Counted from the first letter of the stretch, positions 46,150 to 58,035 are shown. The stretch is 64,000 nucleotides of DNA from Cladorhizidae sp. MBARI D1340-BT2 (GCA_028752905.1 JAQNBH010000011.1:27118833-27182832), one strand, 5' to 3'. Made by a program: numbers and translations. The notes: a model not told the origin generated them from the letters alone.

Positions 46150-48565
46150 CAAGGTATTTACAACATTAGATGCTTAGGCTACCATGCAGGAAGGGGGTAA
46201 GGAGAAGTTGGGCTACATTTATACGTGAACACCCCATATGAAAGGGTCCTTGCCTTGCAGTTATTGTTGGTGTCCCAATGTTTAGGTTGCTGCTTTACTG
46301 CAGGCTGCATGTGGAGAAGTTGTGGACGAGCATATGCCAGAAAGAAAAGGTGGACTGGTTTCAGTGAATGTTCACGAGCAAAGAGCCCAGCAGTGTATTT
46401 AAGTCTAAAATGAACAAACTGGAAGATTATCTGGTCCAGTTTGGTAGTCCTACATAACATGCTGGTCTCCTCATTCTTTATAATTGTCATTCATTGGAAT
46501 TTCCAATCACACATATGAGTCAAGTGTGTGTTTGAATCTCATAGATAGCTTCTGCTAACTGGATTCATCACTAAATTTAACCCTTAGAACCCTATGCTCG
46601 CCTAACATGGGCATGCCTCCCACCCAGTTGTCCTGGGGTCAAAATTTCAAAGTTGATTATATTAATTGATAATTAAAAAAAAAAATTATAATAAATAAAT
46701 TGTAGTCAGCTTTTTCCTACCTTAATTGCTAGTGCTTTGCATTATCCACCATCTAGGAGCTTCTTTAAGCTCAGGTAAAGCTTCTACACTCTCTGTGCAT
46801 ATTTCTATAAGAGAAAGAGCATCACAAAAGTCGATTGTTAGCTAAACAGTGCCTCAATATCGAAGATATTCTTTGAGATCGAGAAGCACTAACAACTCCA
46901 AACGGCCACTAAAGTGTGGAAGACTAGATTGTATTCATAATCTGGGAGTCAAAACACTGCTCTGCCTTAGGGCAAATAATAGTTGAAGCTCTTAAAACTC
47001 TAGTCCAAGCTTCAGGTGTTTCCCCGCTCTTGTACTAAATGAGGCGGTCATTTGAAAATAACTCCGCTCCATGCATTATAATAACAATTAAAAAAATTGA
47101 CAACAGATTAATTGGTAAACTATTCCACAGAAGATGTGTCAACCAGTGTGTTCGTGTGTTCATGCTTAAGGCCATTATTTATAATTTTTTGACAATATTT
47201 TTTTGTGGCTTATATCCTTTCTAAACATCTGTACAAACTGTATTTCAAATTTGAAAACATTTGGATGTACAAGTCTCTAGTATAATGGTGGATTTTATCC
47301 AGGCTCTCACTTACATTCACATTGAAAATTGAGGAAGGAGGTTAGTTCAGTTTCAGTAAAGTTTGATTGCTCATATATTTGCTTTTCAGAGCCTTTCCCC
47401 CCCCCCCCAGCTCTTTTCAGAGGCACCACCTTCCAAGAGATTCCATCTGATACTTGTATTCTAGTGGTAATTATTTACTCAGAAGAATAGATAAGTGCAA
47501 AGGTGCAAAAAAGTAGACTTATGGTCTAGTGGTCCAATATAATAGTAGCCCAACTTGAAACGGCGATTTCTCAGAAACATGTTTTTTGGAAGGAAAAGAA
47601 AGATATCTCAAGGAAAAAGTTATGTATACCTGCTTCATTACATATCATCTATCTTTGCTCTACCTTTTAAGGGAATTACTGTAGAGTGCTTAGTAAGTGC
47701 CCACGATGTAAAGTATAGTCACCAAAATAAATTTCCAGTTCCAACGTTGTCGAAGGAAATAGAAATGCCGAATCAATGCAGAAAATCCCGACAATGCCGT
47801 TAAGTTTACATTTCCAATTTGCATGTGCACACGTTCACATGCAAATGGGGCAGGCGCTATATAGTTGTATTACAACCCGATGTAAATCTAGCGAGTGTTT
47901 TTTTTTGGCTCTACTTTGTTTTCTTCTTCCCAGATGTAATTTTGTCCTTCAAGATGTTTATTGCTGACAGAAGTAAGATTAGTTATTTCTTTTCCTAACC
48001 TTTTGGTCTGCCCACTAGTGTCCTTCAGCTCTACTTGTTTTAGCTAGTAGCTTTGCCTTCTTGTTCATAGCTACTCAGTTTAGACAAGATCTTAGACGAG
48101 TCTTGCTGTATAGTTTTGTAGAGGTTAGGTTTGCTAAGCAAAGTTTTAGGTAAAGCCTGGTGTAGACTAAGGCTTGCCAAACAAAGACCCCCATTTTTAA
48201 TACCCTCACAGGACCTCTAGTAGCTAGCAAGCCTTGCATTAGAGAGACTTTACAGGGTAGCTTACAAGGTTGAAGAGTTTACAGAACGTCTATTACCTTA
48301 GCAAGACTTACCATAAAAAACACCTCTATAAACCCAGCGGTTGACAGACACCTATTCTTTGAAGATCTTGACACATAAGTGGATTTTGAGTTTTGAAGGG
48401 TCCAGATTGATAATCCACCAGGTGCCACTAGGTCACCATTGAGGAATTTGAGAAATTCAAGATGGCCACCAAAATAGCTGACAATCACCTGTAAATCGAC
48501 ATATGATTATCAACATGAATGTTTCATATTTTAATCAGAATTTTATCGTTTTCCATTTTCGGGTC
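46150..48565. other. No gene recognised
   Basis: Contains a C-homopolymer (about 47397-47408) and short frames (46179-46490, 47039-47224, 47555-47967) with no motif. The stretch around 48050-48300 has loosely repeated 'agacaagatcttagac/gcttgcc' phrases. Confidence 0.35.
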
Positions 48566-48705
48566 ATGTAGGATCAGAAGACAATATGTAGGATCAGTTG
48601 AGCTAGGTAACTAACAATATGTAGGATCAGATGAGCTAGGACAATATGTAGGATCATTTGAGCTAGGTGACTAACAACATGTGTTATCAGGTGAGCTATG
48701 CAACC
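48566..48705. repeat. Minisatellite, about 4 units of 30-36 bp
   Basis: Repeats of 'acaatatgtaggatcag' followed by 'ttgagctaggtaactaac' with drift. Confidence 0.8.
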
Positions 48706-48929
48706 AGCCTTCTATACCAAGCTATTGGACAGTGGAGCATACATATCCCTTTGCTTTTATCTGCCACTGAAGAGGTGTGAAAGATTGACATCCAAATCAT
48801 TAGCTATCATGTAATTTGTGTGCAGCATGTGGTTTGCGGAGACTAACATGATACCATACATGTGTTTCTTTGCTACATGGCACATTCACTATACCAGATA
48901 TGGCCTAATCTATGTGAGATTAAAAAAAG

Positions 48930-50349
48930 CTATATGGTGAAACCCTAAAGATTTCTGAAGGGAGAACATGTCCAATGCCACAGACAAGGAATGTGGAACA
49001 GGATATGGACAGACATGTTCATAGAGACAACATTTATGCATTATGGGCACGGGTCAGGTTATCTGATTGGAATAACACTGGATGAGAAAGCTGTCCATGC
49101 GCAATGAACCTGTAGCAGATTGATGAAGGACATGGCCAATTTTAATGATTCCTCATCAATAAACATCACCTCCCACACAAAGAGGGATTGGCATTACTGA
49201 TCAAATATTATAAAAATTACAGGCTAGTCATTAGGGAAAAACTGACGCATTGCATTTATCCCTTGAATACAGCAGGTCAAGCATCTGCTCCCGTAAACAT
49301 AGTTTCTGGACGTATATGCTCAGATGAGGTAAATGTACATGATGCTGTTGACCTGGGCAAACCACAGACAGAAGGGTATGAAGCTAGCTGGCCAGAGGGA
49401 TTCCACCAAACCCTCAAAAAGAGAGTATGCACAATGAAAGAGTGCAAGAAGAAAACATGGACAGGATACTGACTCAGGACTGATATTTACTAGGGCCCTG
49501 GCCCTCGTGAACTCTCGAGACATTAATTTTATGTTCTTTTATCCTCCAGTGGTGTTGTGGGTAATTCCCGGGTAAACTGCGGTATTGCAGAATTCATTAA
49601 GGTGGAACAGATTCTCAGCTATGAAATAGCACCAGTTCCTACCTCAATGTTTGAAAAAAAAACTAGAGATTGCCGTATTGCCAAGTCCAAGTCAATACTA
49701 AAGAACTAACTTCAAGTGGAACAATCAGCTCGTGCTACAGGACAACCTGATGCTATTGTCTTAGATGGATGTGCCATCCTGTGGGTTGTTCATTGGCCAA
49801 GCAAGGGAAGTGTGCAAGACCTTGTCACACATTTTGTGAAATATGTCAAAGGGAAACTGAAAGGTGGCACTCGAGTGCACGTAATATTAGACTGCTGCTG
49901 TGAATACAGTTTTAAAAGTGGAACTAGATGCTCTCGTAAAGCACAGGTTTCTAGAGAGCATCAGCTGTGTCTCAGCTCTCCTCTGCCTCCTCAACAAGTT
50001 GCTCTGTCACCAAAAACACACACAACTGATTTGTGATGAACTTGTGTCTACAGCGGAACGAATCTTCCCAACAGTCTTGTAGTTACTGGGAAAACACCAA
50101 TAACTACAGGGTTATTTAATGGATTGCAAATCCTGAGACCTGACATTGAAGACCATGCATGAAGACGCAGATGATATCATTGCTCACCATGTAGTATATC
50201 TGGCAAGCCTTGGATGCTGCAGTATCAAAGTTATCAGTGATGACACAGATGTTTTTGTGCTGTTAGACCATTACTATGCCGAGGAAAAGTTGAAACAACA
50301 CTTCTCATGGAACCCACAAGTCAAGGGCTGTAAGCTTGCCAAAGAGTAG
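48930..50349 (+). pseudogene. Relic of an uncharacterised repeat-associated metazoan family
   Basis: Several plus-strand pieces in changing frames keep a recognisable order: WNRIWTDMFIETTFM (about 48990), NIVSGRICSDEVNVHDAVDL (about 49295-49355), DGCAILWVVHWPSKGSVQDL (about 49765-49825), then HEDADDIIAHHVVYLASLG and IKVISDDTDVFVLLDHYY (50155-50280). I recognise these as hallmarks of a multi-copy, functionally uncharacterised family in cnidarians, sponges and other invertebrates; acidic clusters such as DDTDVF suggest a nuclease-like fold, which is inference. There are at least six frame breaks. No splice structure is clear. Confidence 0.55.
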
Positions 50350-50883
50350 CTAAGTTTGCTAGAGTAATCTAAGCAGGCAAGACTTGTCTTATCTTGTGTT
50401 AAGCTGGTCCTTCAAGCACCCAAGCTAAACTCCAAGCCACAACTCAGACAAAGCTATGCTCTTAAGCATACCCTTCAAATTTAGAATAGGCTAACAGGGT
50501 TTCATACAGGATTACTGTTTGGGGTGGGTGGGGGGAAAGTATCATGTTGGGGGTCATTTGTTGTTGTTGTTGTTGGTTTTTAGCTATTTTAAATAGAAAG
50601 TATTTTCACCAGATTAGTGCAGCAAGTTACAAATCTTACTCCAAAATATTATTAAATACTAATAGCAAAGTACATGTACAAGCATAATGGTACCTTGTAA
50701 TTACAGTTCAATTTTATTTGATTATTAGGAAACTCTAGGTACATCATGCTGACACAGTACCAATAACTGTAACATGCATTGGAATTTCAAAATTCAATCT
50801 TAACCCTTTCACTGCTGCAGGTATATACCCCCCTTTTTGGAGGTAAAAAGGTGATTTTGAAATCAATGCCCCATAAATACTAC
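50350..50883. other. No gene recognised
   Basis: Contains a G-rich run (about 50520-50538) and a (TTG)n run at about 50560-50575. Confidence 0.4.
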
Positions 50884-51269
50884 TTAATATCAAGGCCTTT
50901 CACTGAAGAACGACATGGTCAAGAAGCGAGAGGCTGCCAAATGACGAAGAAACCCGAGTACCAAGTGATGATATGAGGCTGGCAAACGATCGTGCAAATG
51001 AGAGTAAGCTAATTGAACCATGAACGAGTTTGAAACTCAAAGAGAATAAGATTCTTCGCCATTTGAACGGAGTTGTTACTTAACGGCGTTGGAACGACAT
51101 TGCCAGAAGTGCCAACGGAATTTTAATGCAACGGAACCGGAACCTTTTTTTTTTAGCTCCTACTGTAGTAAGCGCCCACTGCCTTGATCAGAACGATTTG
51201 GACTAAGCACCCATTGATTGGGGTAACCGCCTACCAGATTCTGTACGCAGCGGCTTCTAGGATCGAATC
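50884..51269. repeat. 387-bp interspersed repeat, copy 2
   Basis: Partner of 45763-46149. It lies immediately upstream of, and overlaps, the left end of the pogo-like element. Confidence 0.9.
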
Positions 51270-52945
51270 ACGTGTAATACTTTTTTTTACACACGCACAC
51301 TCACAAAACATTATGGACAGCTGCCCACACACCTAAAAACAGATCGCACAGAGGCATGCTGGGAAGAAACTGACAAGTTACACAGTGAGTTTCAATGTAG
51401 AGGTTGTACAGGGGACAAGGAATGAAAAATGTGTCAGCAACTGCTGGAAAGTATGGAGTACAGAAAGAGAGTAAGAGAGTGGAATGAAAAATATGATGCA
51501 TTGATTGATACCAACATTGGTGGTGGGAAGAAGAAGAGGAAACTGAATGATGGAGGAGCAATCTTCAGTCAACAATGGACTCGGAGGTCTTCGATTACCT
51601 ATAATTGGAACGTTCCGAAGGCTGTTCTGAACAAAGACCTCCTGGAGAAAGCCTTGCACATTGCTCAGAGCATAGGCATCCAAGGCTTCCTTACATCTCC
51701 CATGTGGCTGCGTGGCTGGAAGAATGTTGGTTACAGGCAGAAAACAAATACATCACAAAAGATGCCAGAGAACTAGGGAGTGCAGATTTCCCAATTTCGG
51801 AGAACCATCCGACAGCTTAACAACTATAGAAATTCAGAAATTGACAACATGGATCAGACAATGTGCAGGTAAGTATTGTTTACACTGACAACTTGTAATT
51901 TTACCTTTTTCATTACTACGTTAGATTCTCTGCCACCAACAATTGTTGTGGAGAGCAAAATATTCACATTGCTACCACTGGTGCCCCAAAGAAGGGTTTC
52001 ACAGTAGCTTTGTGTGCGATATGAGATGGAACCAAACTGCTGGCTGTCATCATCTTCAAGGAGAAAAATGGAAGATTTGGCCCATGTCATGATTGTGTAC
52101 TTCGTATTCCTCAGAATGTTGATGTCACTGCAACCAAAAATGGCTGGATGACTCGCCCAAGTGTGCACAGCTGGCTACGTAGGATGTGGTGAAAGTCTAA
52201 GGCAACTGGTGACCTTGGTCCTTGATAACTATCGCCTGCACAAGTGTGCCGACACCAAGGACATTGCTGAAGAGTTGGAAACTGACCTTGTATACATCCC
52301 AGGTAGTGGACCAATTTCAACAATGATGCAAGAAATGATTCCCTCCATTTAGTGTAGGTGGCTCTACATCTCTAGCACAGCCAATGGATGTTTCAGTCGA
52401 CAAGCCCTTCAAGGACAAAATGAGGGAACTGTGGATGAAGCGGAGGAGAAGTTCAAGCTCTTGCAGGACCAAAAAAGGCAACCTGAAATCCTCCTCAAGA
52501 CAGGATGCTATAGATTGGGTCTCTACTGCATAGGAGTCTATTTCCAAAGACTTGATAGCTCGCTCCTTCCTATACTGTGGGATTTCCAACAATATAGATG
52601 GTTCTCACATCAGGTAATGCATTCAGAAGAAGATTGAGGAGGAGAGCGCAGATGATGATCCCTTTGCTGAACTTGTGAAGGGCCTGGACGAACCTGAAGA
52701 GGAGGACGAAGAGTAGATAGCTACGAACAATAACTAGCTAGCATGCATGCGATGCAACAATAAACTTTGTTATTTGCCGCAAGAGAACGGAATCCGTGTG
52801 CAAATCCGAGTTCAAAGTTTAATATGGGTTATATGGAGCAATTTTTTTTATTTCATAGGTTGCTGGAATAAACGCCCACCAAGCTGATTTTAGAGGTGAC
52901 TGATTCAGTGCTCATGGGCGCTTAGTATGTATTCTATGGTATGTA
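51166..52945 (+). mobile_element. pogo/Tigger-like DNA transposon (decayed)
   Basis: The left end near 51166 (ctactgtagtaagcgcccac) and the right end near 52920-52945 (catgggcgcttagtatgtat) are imperfect inverted relatives around the core TAAGCGCCCA. Between them lies a pogo-type transposase relic. The ends are inferred from the inverted core only; a TA target duplication could not be shown. Confidence 0.6.
51429..52655 (+). pseudogene. pogo-like (DDE_1) transposase
   Basis: N-terminal CENP-B-type HTH region: LNKDLLEKALHIAQSIGIQG then SPMWLRGW. The catalytic part begins at NMDQTMCR (first Asp, 51849-51872), followed by an intron with a GTAAG donor, then ATTGAPKKGFTVALCAI and DGTKLLAVIIFKEKNGRFGP. 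Next come NGWMTRPSVHSWLRRMW, LDNYRLHKCADTKDIAEELE (second Asp) and, after a frame shift and a short insertion near 52310-52355, STSLAQPMDVSVDKPFKDKM (third Asp). An acidic C-terminus ends near 52715. Several stops and shifts make it inactive. The DDD-type triad and DTKDIAEE/QPMDV motifs place it with pogo/Tigger elements. Confidence 0.8.
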
Positions 52946-53237
52946 TGACCAAAATGAATGACCAAAATGAATTTTTTTGTTGTTTACCTCTGTCATCCTC
53001 GACGACTAGAACAGGGAATAGATAAGGCAGCAACCTAAGTCAGTGCTCAGGAGAAGCTTGTCGCAGCAAGAGGAGAAGAAAGTAAGAAGCAGGAACCTTC
53101 TTCATCGTGAGACCCTCGCTGAGTAATGTACAGCTATGAAAAACTAGAGCAGCAATTAGGGAGGCGATCAGGAGAAGCTGCACACAGCCAGGGGAGAAGA
53201 GAAGAAGAAAACATTACCATGCATCATTGTAGCACTG
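52946..53237. other. No gene recognised
   Basis: Short non-coding stretch before the minisatellite; includes 'caggagaagct' twice (about 53047 and 53168). Confidence 0.4.
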
Positions 53238-53512
53238 CTACTAGCTGCCTATGCCCTGCTTCATGGGGAGCCCAACTACTAGCAACCTGCCTATGCCCTG
53301 CTTTATGGGAAGCCCAGATACTAGCTGCCTATGCCCTGCTTCATGGGGTGCCCAGATACTAGCTACATGCCTATGCTCTGCTTTACGGGAAGCCCAGCTA
53401 CTAGCTGCCTATGCCCTGCTTTATGAGAAGCCCAGCTACTAACTGCCTATGCCCTGCTTCATGGGAAGCCCATCTGCCTATGCACTGCTTCATGGGGAGC
53501 CAAACCCATCAG
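53238..53512. repeat. Minisatellite, about 7 units of 38-48 bp
   Basis: Units contain 'gcctatgccctgcttcatgg' and 'gagcccaactactag' with variants. The open frames here translate the repeat and show no domain. Confidence 0.92.
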
Positions 53513-53712
53513 TTACCTATAAGGTAGGATTTTTTATTTTGGAATATAGCTGTAGTCAATACTCTGTTACTTCTTCCTCCAATCTCCGGGAAACGCCATG
53601 TACCCCATCTATTGTGTTCTCAAGCTGTGGCATCCAATAAGACTAGCTTTAACAACAGTGTGTGTACAATCATTATCAATACTTGCTTTATTACCTTTTA
53701 TGTCTAGGCAGT
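53513..53712. other. No gene recognised
   Basis: Unique sequence between the minisatellite and the 1.1-kb direct repeat. Confidence 0.4.
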
Positions 53713-54161
53713 GCTGGGTATATAGAAATGCCATGTGCCAAAACTTAAGACTGCCATTTTCTTGATTTGTGTTTTGTAATGAGAGGAAATAGCTAGTTTT
53801 GGATCTTTTTGCAGCATTTTGGCTGTCTTGTAGGTCCTGTAGGTTGGAATTCACTCTTTTTTTTAACCTCTAGATATACCAGATATCACGTACCTTTATA
53901 GAGGTGGTTTGGGGAATGGAGGAAATTGCTCATTTTATATTGTTTGGATGCATTTCTGCCATTTTCTAAGTAAGATATACCTGACTGGATTTTACATTAT
54001 GAAATCTACTGTGACTTGCGTCACTTTTTGTTTGTGTATGGGCAACAACCGGATACTCCTGCTCATGTATTAATAATACATAAGTGACTGCTTGTTTTAA
54101 TGAAGTCTCTCTCTAGTGGTTTTGTCAGGTCTAATTATTGTTGATAAATTTATCTTTGTAG

Positions 54162-54259
54162 AAGTCACTGTTACTGGATTGAATTTGGGCCTGGCGATCA
54201 TCTTGGTGCTGATCATTATGCTCATCATTATGCTAATCAGTGCATATTTCATTTATGTG
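54162..54259 (+). CDS. Candidate exon: single transmembrane helix (copy 1)
   Basis: Preceded by the acceptor 'tttatctttgtag' and followed by the consensus donor GTAAGT (54260). It encodes VTVTGLNLGLAIILVLIIML then IIMLISAYFIYV, a 25-residue hydrophobic helix. The upstream intron is phase 1 and the downstream one phase 0, common around transmembrane exons of type-I receptors. The sequence is unchanged in protein terms in the second copy 9.18 kb away (63346-63443). Ectodomain and cytoplasmic exons were not found nearby. Confidence 0.5.
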
Positions 54260-54470
54260 GTAAGTGATGTGTGTGTGTGTTTGTGTGTGGTGTGTGCTGT
54301 AATATCAATGAACTCTCTTACAATGTCATGCACTAGTGCCAGAAGATGTGGTTTCATAACTTGTTGTTAAGATTTTTAGAGATCCATAGTTTCTGAACAC
54401 TTCCCTGTATGAACTTGCTATATTATAGATCTCTCTGGGTGCTCTCTTTTGATATTATAAAAGGTGAAGT

Positions 54471-54680
54471 GTGAAGAATCTATGGAGCTCCAAAAAATTT
54501 ACTAAAACGCATCATCCTGGCATTTCTCCTTCCAAGGACTACGAGTTTTGCTGCCACACTCTATTTTGTATTATATATAAAGTTCAGTGCATGAGCACAA
54601 GACCCAACATCCTTAGAGATAGTGTTTTTAAGGAGTTAAATATTCACAGTGTGCATGGCTACCATCGAGTCTGCAAATAG
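54471..54680 (+). CDS. Small frame conserved in both 1.1-kb copies
   Basis: 69 codons (MKNLWSSKKFTKTHHPGISP...HSVHGYHRVCK) found again at 63655-63864 with one or two substitutions each way. It has no recognised domain, and conservation may simply reflect recent duplication. It could be a cytoplasmic exon of the receptor whose transmembrane exon lies 200 bp upstream, but no strong acceptor was seen. Confidence 0.2.
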   Translation: MKNLWSSKKFTKTHHPGISPSKDYEFCCHTLFCIIYKVQCMSTRPNILRDSVFKELNIHSVHGYHRVCK

Positions 54681-54988
54681 GTACCTAAGAGCAATAGGGC
54701 ATGTTGTGTAGTTGCTCTACACAATCCACGAATATCCCTCCCCCCCTCCCCCTCCCACAGCAAGTCATCTAGAAAGTTATAGAGAAAATGTTGTCGGGAG
54801 TGGGGGGGAATGCATGGCAGTCGGTCACCACTGAAGTGATAATCAAATCTTTCAAAACTTGCAGCATTTTAGTTGAGGCAGATGAGGCAGATGGTCACAT
54901 GACAGAGGTTATTATTACAGCCAGCAAGCGGCACTTTACCGATCAGTGAATGCACGTGACCGATCATTTCATTCTATGGTCTGACAAA

Positions 54989-55708
54989 ATGGCCGGTCGT
55001 TTTGGGGCCAAGAGAAAAAGTAGTAGTTGTAGCTCTTTGGGTAGTAGTAGCTCTGCTTCAGGTAGCTCTTGTGTAGGTGGCTCTGAGGCTAAGCGGAGTA
55101 AACGTCAGGTGAGCATTTCCACCTTTGAAAAGTGGCAGCGGCAGTTTGACAGTGATCATCAGACTTTGCTATGGCTACGATGCAGCAAGGACCGCTCGGA
55201 CAAATCACTGGCATCAACGTTGTGGTGTGAATTTTGCCGACAATTTGAAGAAAAGATCGAAGGAATGAGAAACTTCTCTACTGCCTGGATAACTGGCTCT
55301 ACAAATCATAAGACCAGCAACATCTCGGATCATGCTAAAAGTGAGCAACACGCAACTTCGATGACCTGCATGCGTACTGCCCGAGCTAAAGCTAGCAATC
55401 AACCTATTGAAAGTTACTCTCCCATTGCTCGTTTCTTGTTAACAATGGATGAAGAAGAGAAGATTAGAATGAAGCACAAGTTTGAGATCTGTTATGTTCT
55501 GGCTAAGGAAAGCCTGGCCTTCCTCAAGTACTCTGCTTTTCATTCTCTTGCTGCTGAACAACAAGGAGTACAGCTGGGTTCCTCATACAAGAGAAGTCAT
55601 TGTGCTAAGCTTTTTACCTATTATATAGCTGAAGCTCAGAGAAGTGTGTTTATGCAGTCACTGTCAGAAGTCAACTTCTTCAACTTGGCTGATAACTCTG
55701 AATTGTAA
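54989..55708 (+). CDS. TTF/BED-type zinc-finger N-terminus of a hAT-like protein
   Basis: The best start is the Met at 54989 (context acaaaATGG). A basic, Ser-rich head is followed by STFEKWQRQFDSDHQTLLWL, CEFCRQFEEKIEGMRNFSTA and WITGSTNHKTSNISDHAKSE with QHATSM. This pattern (C-x2-C ... W..GS.N....N..DH..S..H) is the zinc finger at the start of ZNF862/KIAA1586-like hAT-derived proteins. Helical sequence continues to a stop at 55708. About 240 residues is only the first third of such proteins; no catalytic or dimer domain follows. It could be a truncated transposon or a small host gene derived from one. Confidence 0.7.
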   Translation: MAGRFGAKRKSSSCSSLGSSSSASGSSCVGGSEAKRSKRQVSISTFEKWQRQFDSDHQTLLWLRCSKDRSDKSLASTLWCEFCRQFEEKIEGMRNFSTAWITGSTNHKTSNISDHAKSEQHATSMTCMRTARAKASNQPIESYSPIARFLLTMDEEEKIRMKHKFEICYVLAKESLAFLKYSAFHSLAAEQQGVQLGSSYKRSHCAKLFTYYIAEAQRSVFMQSLSEVNFFNLADNSEL

Positions 55709-56614
55709 TTTGCACTGTTGTTTTGATTAACGATTTGTTTTGATTAACGTATCATTAATGACAATTAATGACAAAAATATTATTACTAGACCAAAAAAAA
55801 ATTATTCAACATTCAACAACCAATAACAGTACTACATATTAATAACAAATAAAAACATGAAATGTCCACCAGTCCAGTCTGCTGTCCCATTGCACCCAAC
55901 CTGCATTCCCCTCAGAATTGCTTCCGAGATGATCCTTTGTGAGGCATCATCTAGCAAAGATCTTTGTTTTGGTATTAATGATCTCTTATAACTCAAAAGT
56001 TCAAAAGCTGATCATGTCCTACCAAAACAGCATATGGTCTGACATTATGTCAGCCTATCCCATGAGAGTTATAGTAAGCACTGACATGATAATATCATTC
56101 AAGCCCGGGAAAGCAGCAAACATTGCCAGTGAGATGGCCAATCTCCACAGAAAAGATCAAACACCACAGAAAAGGTGAGAGAGACTGACAGTGGCAATCC
56201 CTTGACAAGCAATGAAACTAACTACGAAGAAGATGAAACTGGAATAGCAGACAAAGGCTAGCACGAGCACTGCTATTATCAAAATTGTCACCTTTTCATG
56301 ATGTTGTGCAACTACATTAGCGGCCAAAAATAACCTAATGTTATGTTTTCGAACAACATATATGCTTACGTTTTGAGAGAAAGCATTGCGTGTGTATTCC
56401 TTAGTGTTTTTCCAAGTGTCCTTTGAAAGCGTAGCAGCATTGTGCAGCTGGTATGCATGCGTGGCGTAGTATAAACGTTTACGTGGGTATGTTTAGTCAC
56501 TTGCTCGAGTAGTTTACAGCTCTCCTTCTCTTGCTATGGTGTATCGTCCTACAAAAAGTAAAAGCAATGAATTCCAAACCTTAACCTAAGTCTTGAAGCA
56601 CCCAATTGATGTAT
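55709..56614. other. No gene recognised
   Basis: A 79-codon frame at 55939-56178 (many Met/Ile/Lys) has no motif; it may be decayed downstream sequence of the hAT-like gene. Confidence 0.35.
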
Positions 56615-57257
56615 ATACCCGACCTTCCATTCTTCCCATTAAGACTAGAGCATGTAAATACCCAAACTTCCATTCTTCCTATGAGGACTAGAGCACAACC
56701 TTCCATTCTTACCATGAAGACTAGAGCATGTATATACCAAACCTTCCATTCTTCCTATGACGACTAGAGCATGTATATACACAACCTTCCATTCTTCCCA
56801 TGAGGACTAGAGCATGTATATACCCAACCTTCCATTCTTCCCATGAGGACTAGAGCATGTATATACCCAACATTCCATTCTTCCCATAAAGACTAGAGCA
56901 TGTATATACCCAACCTTCCATTCTTCCCATGAGGACTAGAACATGTATATACCCAACTTCCATTCTTCCCATGAGGACTAAAGCAAGTATATACCCAACC
57001 TTCCTTTCTTCCCATGAGGACTAGAGCATGTATATACCCAACCTTCCATTCTTCCCATGAGGACTAGAGCATGTATATACCCAACCTTCCATTCTTCCCA
57101 TGAGGACTAGAGCACGTATATACCCAACCTTCCATTCTTCCCATGAAGACTGGAGCATGTATATACCCAACCTTCCATTCTTCTCATGAGGAGACTAGAG
57201 CAAGTATATACCCAACCTTCCATTCTTCTCCATGAGGACTAGAGCATGTATATAGTA
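56615..57257. repeat. 43-bp minisatellite, about 15 units
   Basis: Units read approximately 'cccaaccttccattcttccc' + 'atgaggactagagcatgtat' + 'ata'. Most copies differ at 1-3 positions; the first units are more diverged or shortened. Confidence 0.96.
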
Positions 57258-57911
57258 TTAACAACCTGGGCTCCTCTAGCATCGAGGCAGGAGGAATAGG
57301 GTCAAGGTTCTGTTGAATTTGTGTGTGAAATATAAACTCTAATAAACTGTGTAATGAATAGGCTTTGTATATATAATAACTTAAGATGTCCCGAGAAACT
57401 GGCAACAAGAAAGCAGAGTAATCATCACTGGCATGGCTGCTCCTACAGTTACCCTAGCCCTCTCCTCAGCCCCATTGCAATAGGTCACTACGTGATTTGG
57501 CTGCATTCTGCAATGACCAGAATGCTTGCATTCATGCAAGTTGTGAATTATTTACAAGGAGAGTGGATTAGCAAACCAAATCCACTATTAATACAATACA
57601 TCATAGTGCACATACTATTAACTTCGTGAACTGCTCAGCCAAGTGCCTACTTGAGGGCACGCTCAATTATTTCAGCAAGCAGTGCAGGTGATAATAGCTG
57701 AACTTGATAAGAGTTTGTTGTCATGCACTCCAGGATGTACATGACTTGCTAGCGAACAGGAAAACTTTCAAATGTGCTAAATTCGAATCATTTAAAATAA
57801 AAAGTTTTAGCTGTAAAAAAAATTAGAATTTCTAAAAATAGCTACATAGTGATTGGTATAGGGTGTGGCCTTGGGTGACTAAGCTAGAAAGATAGAGATG
57901 GAACTGAGACC
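57258..57911. other. No gene recognised
   Basis: A frame at 57354-57629 lacks motifs. Confidence 0.4.
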
Positions 57912-58035
57912 ATGGCTAGTAAATCCTTGTACAGTTACTTTCAACCGGTGTAAGACCTTCCTAGCCCCAGTGCGCTGCTATCAGAGCCTGCTAGTTCATA
58001 TGAACAACCAGCAGAGATTACTGAGTAAGCCTTGT
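57912..58035 (+). pseudogene. Possible transposase N-terminus relic
   Basis: Starts ATGGCTAGTAAATCC (MASKSLYSYFQPV, then stop and LPSP...). Short starts of the form 'M....L.SYF.P...LPSP.GPL' precede several invertebrate transposase-like proteins. A stop at codon 14 and a later frameshift make this a remnant at best. Confidence 0.25.

Larger units (their letters stand above)
53713..54832. repeat. 1.1-kb direct repeat, copy 1
   Basis: Starts gctgggtatatagaaatgcc; nearly identical to 62893-64000, 9.18 kb away, with a few small indels. It carries a transmembrane exon. The right limit is uncertain because copy 2 runs off the window. Confidence 0.95.

Noticed and set aside
46130..46151. tRNA B-box-like ggatcgaatcc at the end of the 387-bp repeat (possible SINE promoter)
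   Set aside because: It lies at the repeat's 3' edge, no A box is at the right spacing, and the other copy lacks the final base.
51429..51560. Separate gene in the Lys-rich start of the pogo frame
   Set aside because: Most simply the N-terminal DNA-binding region of the pogo relic; no independent motif.
53126..53640. Frames of repeating Met-Pro-Cys-Phe-Met-Gly type peptide
   Set aside because: Produced by the minisatellite, with no signal peptide or flanking domain.
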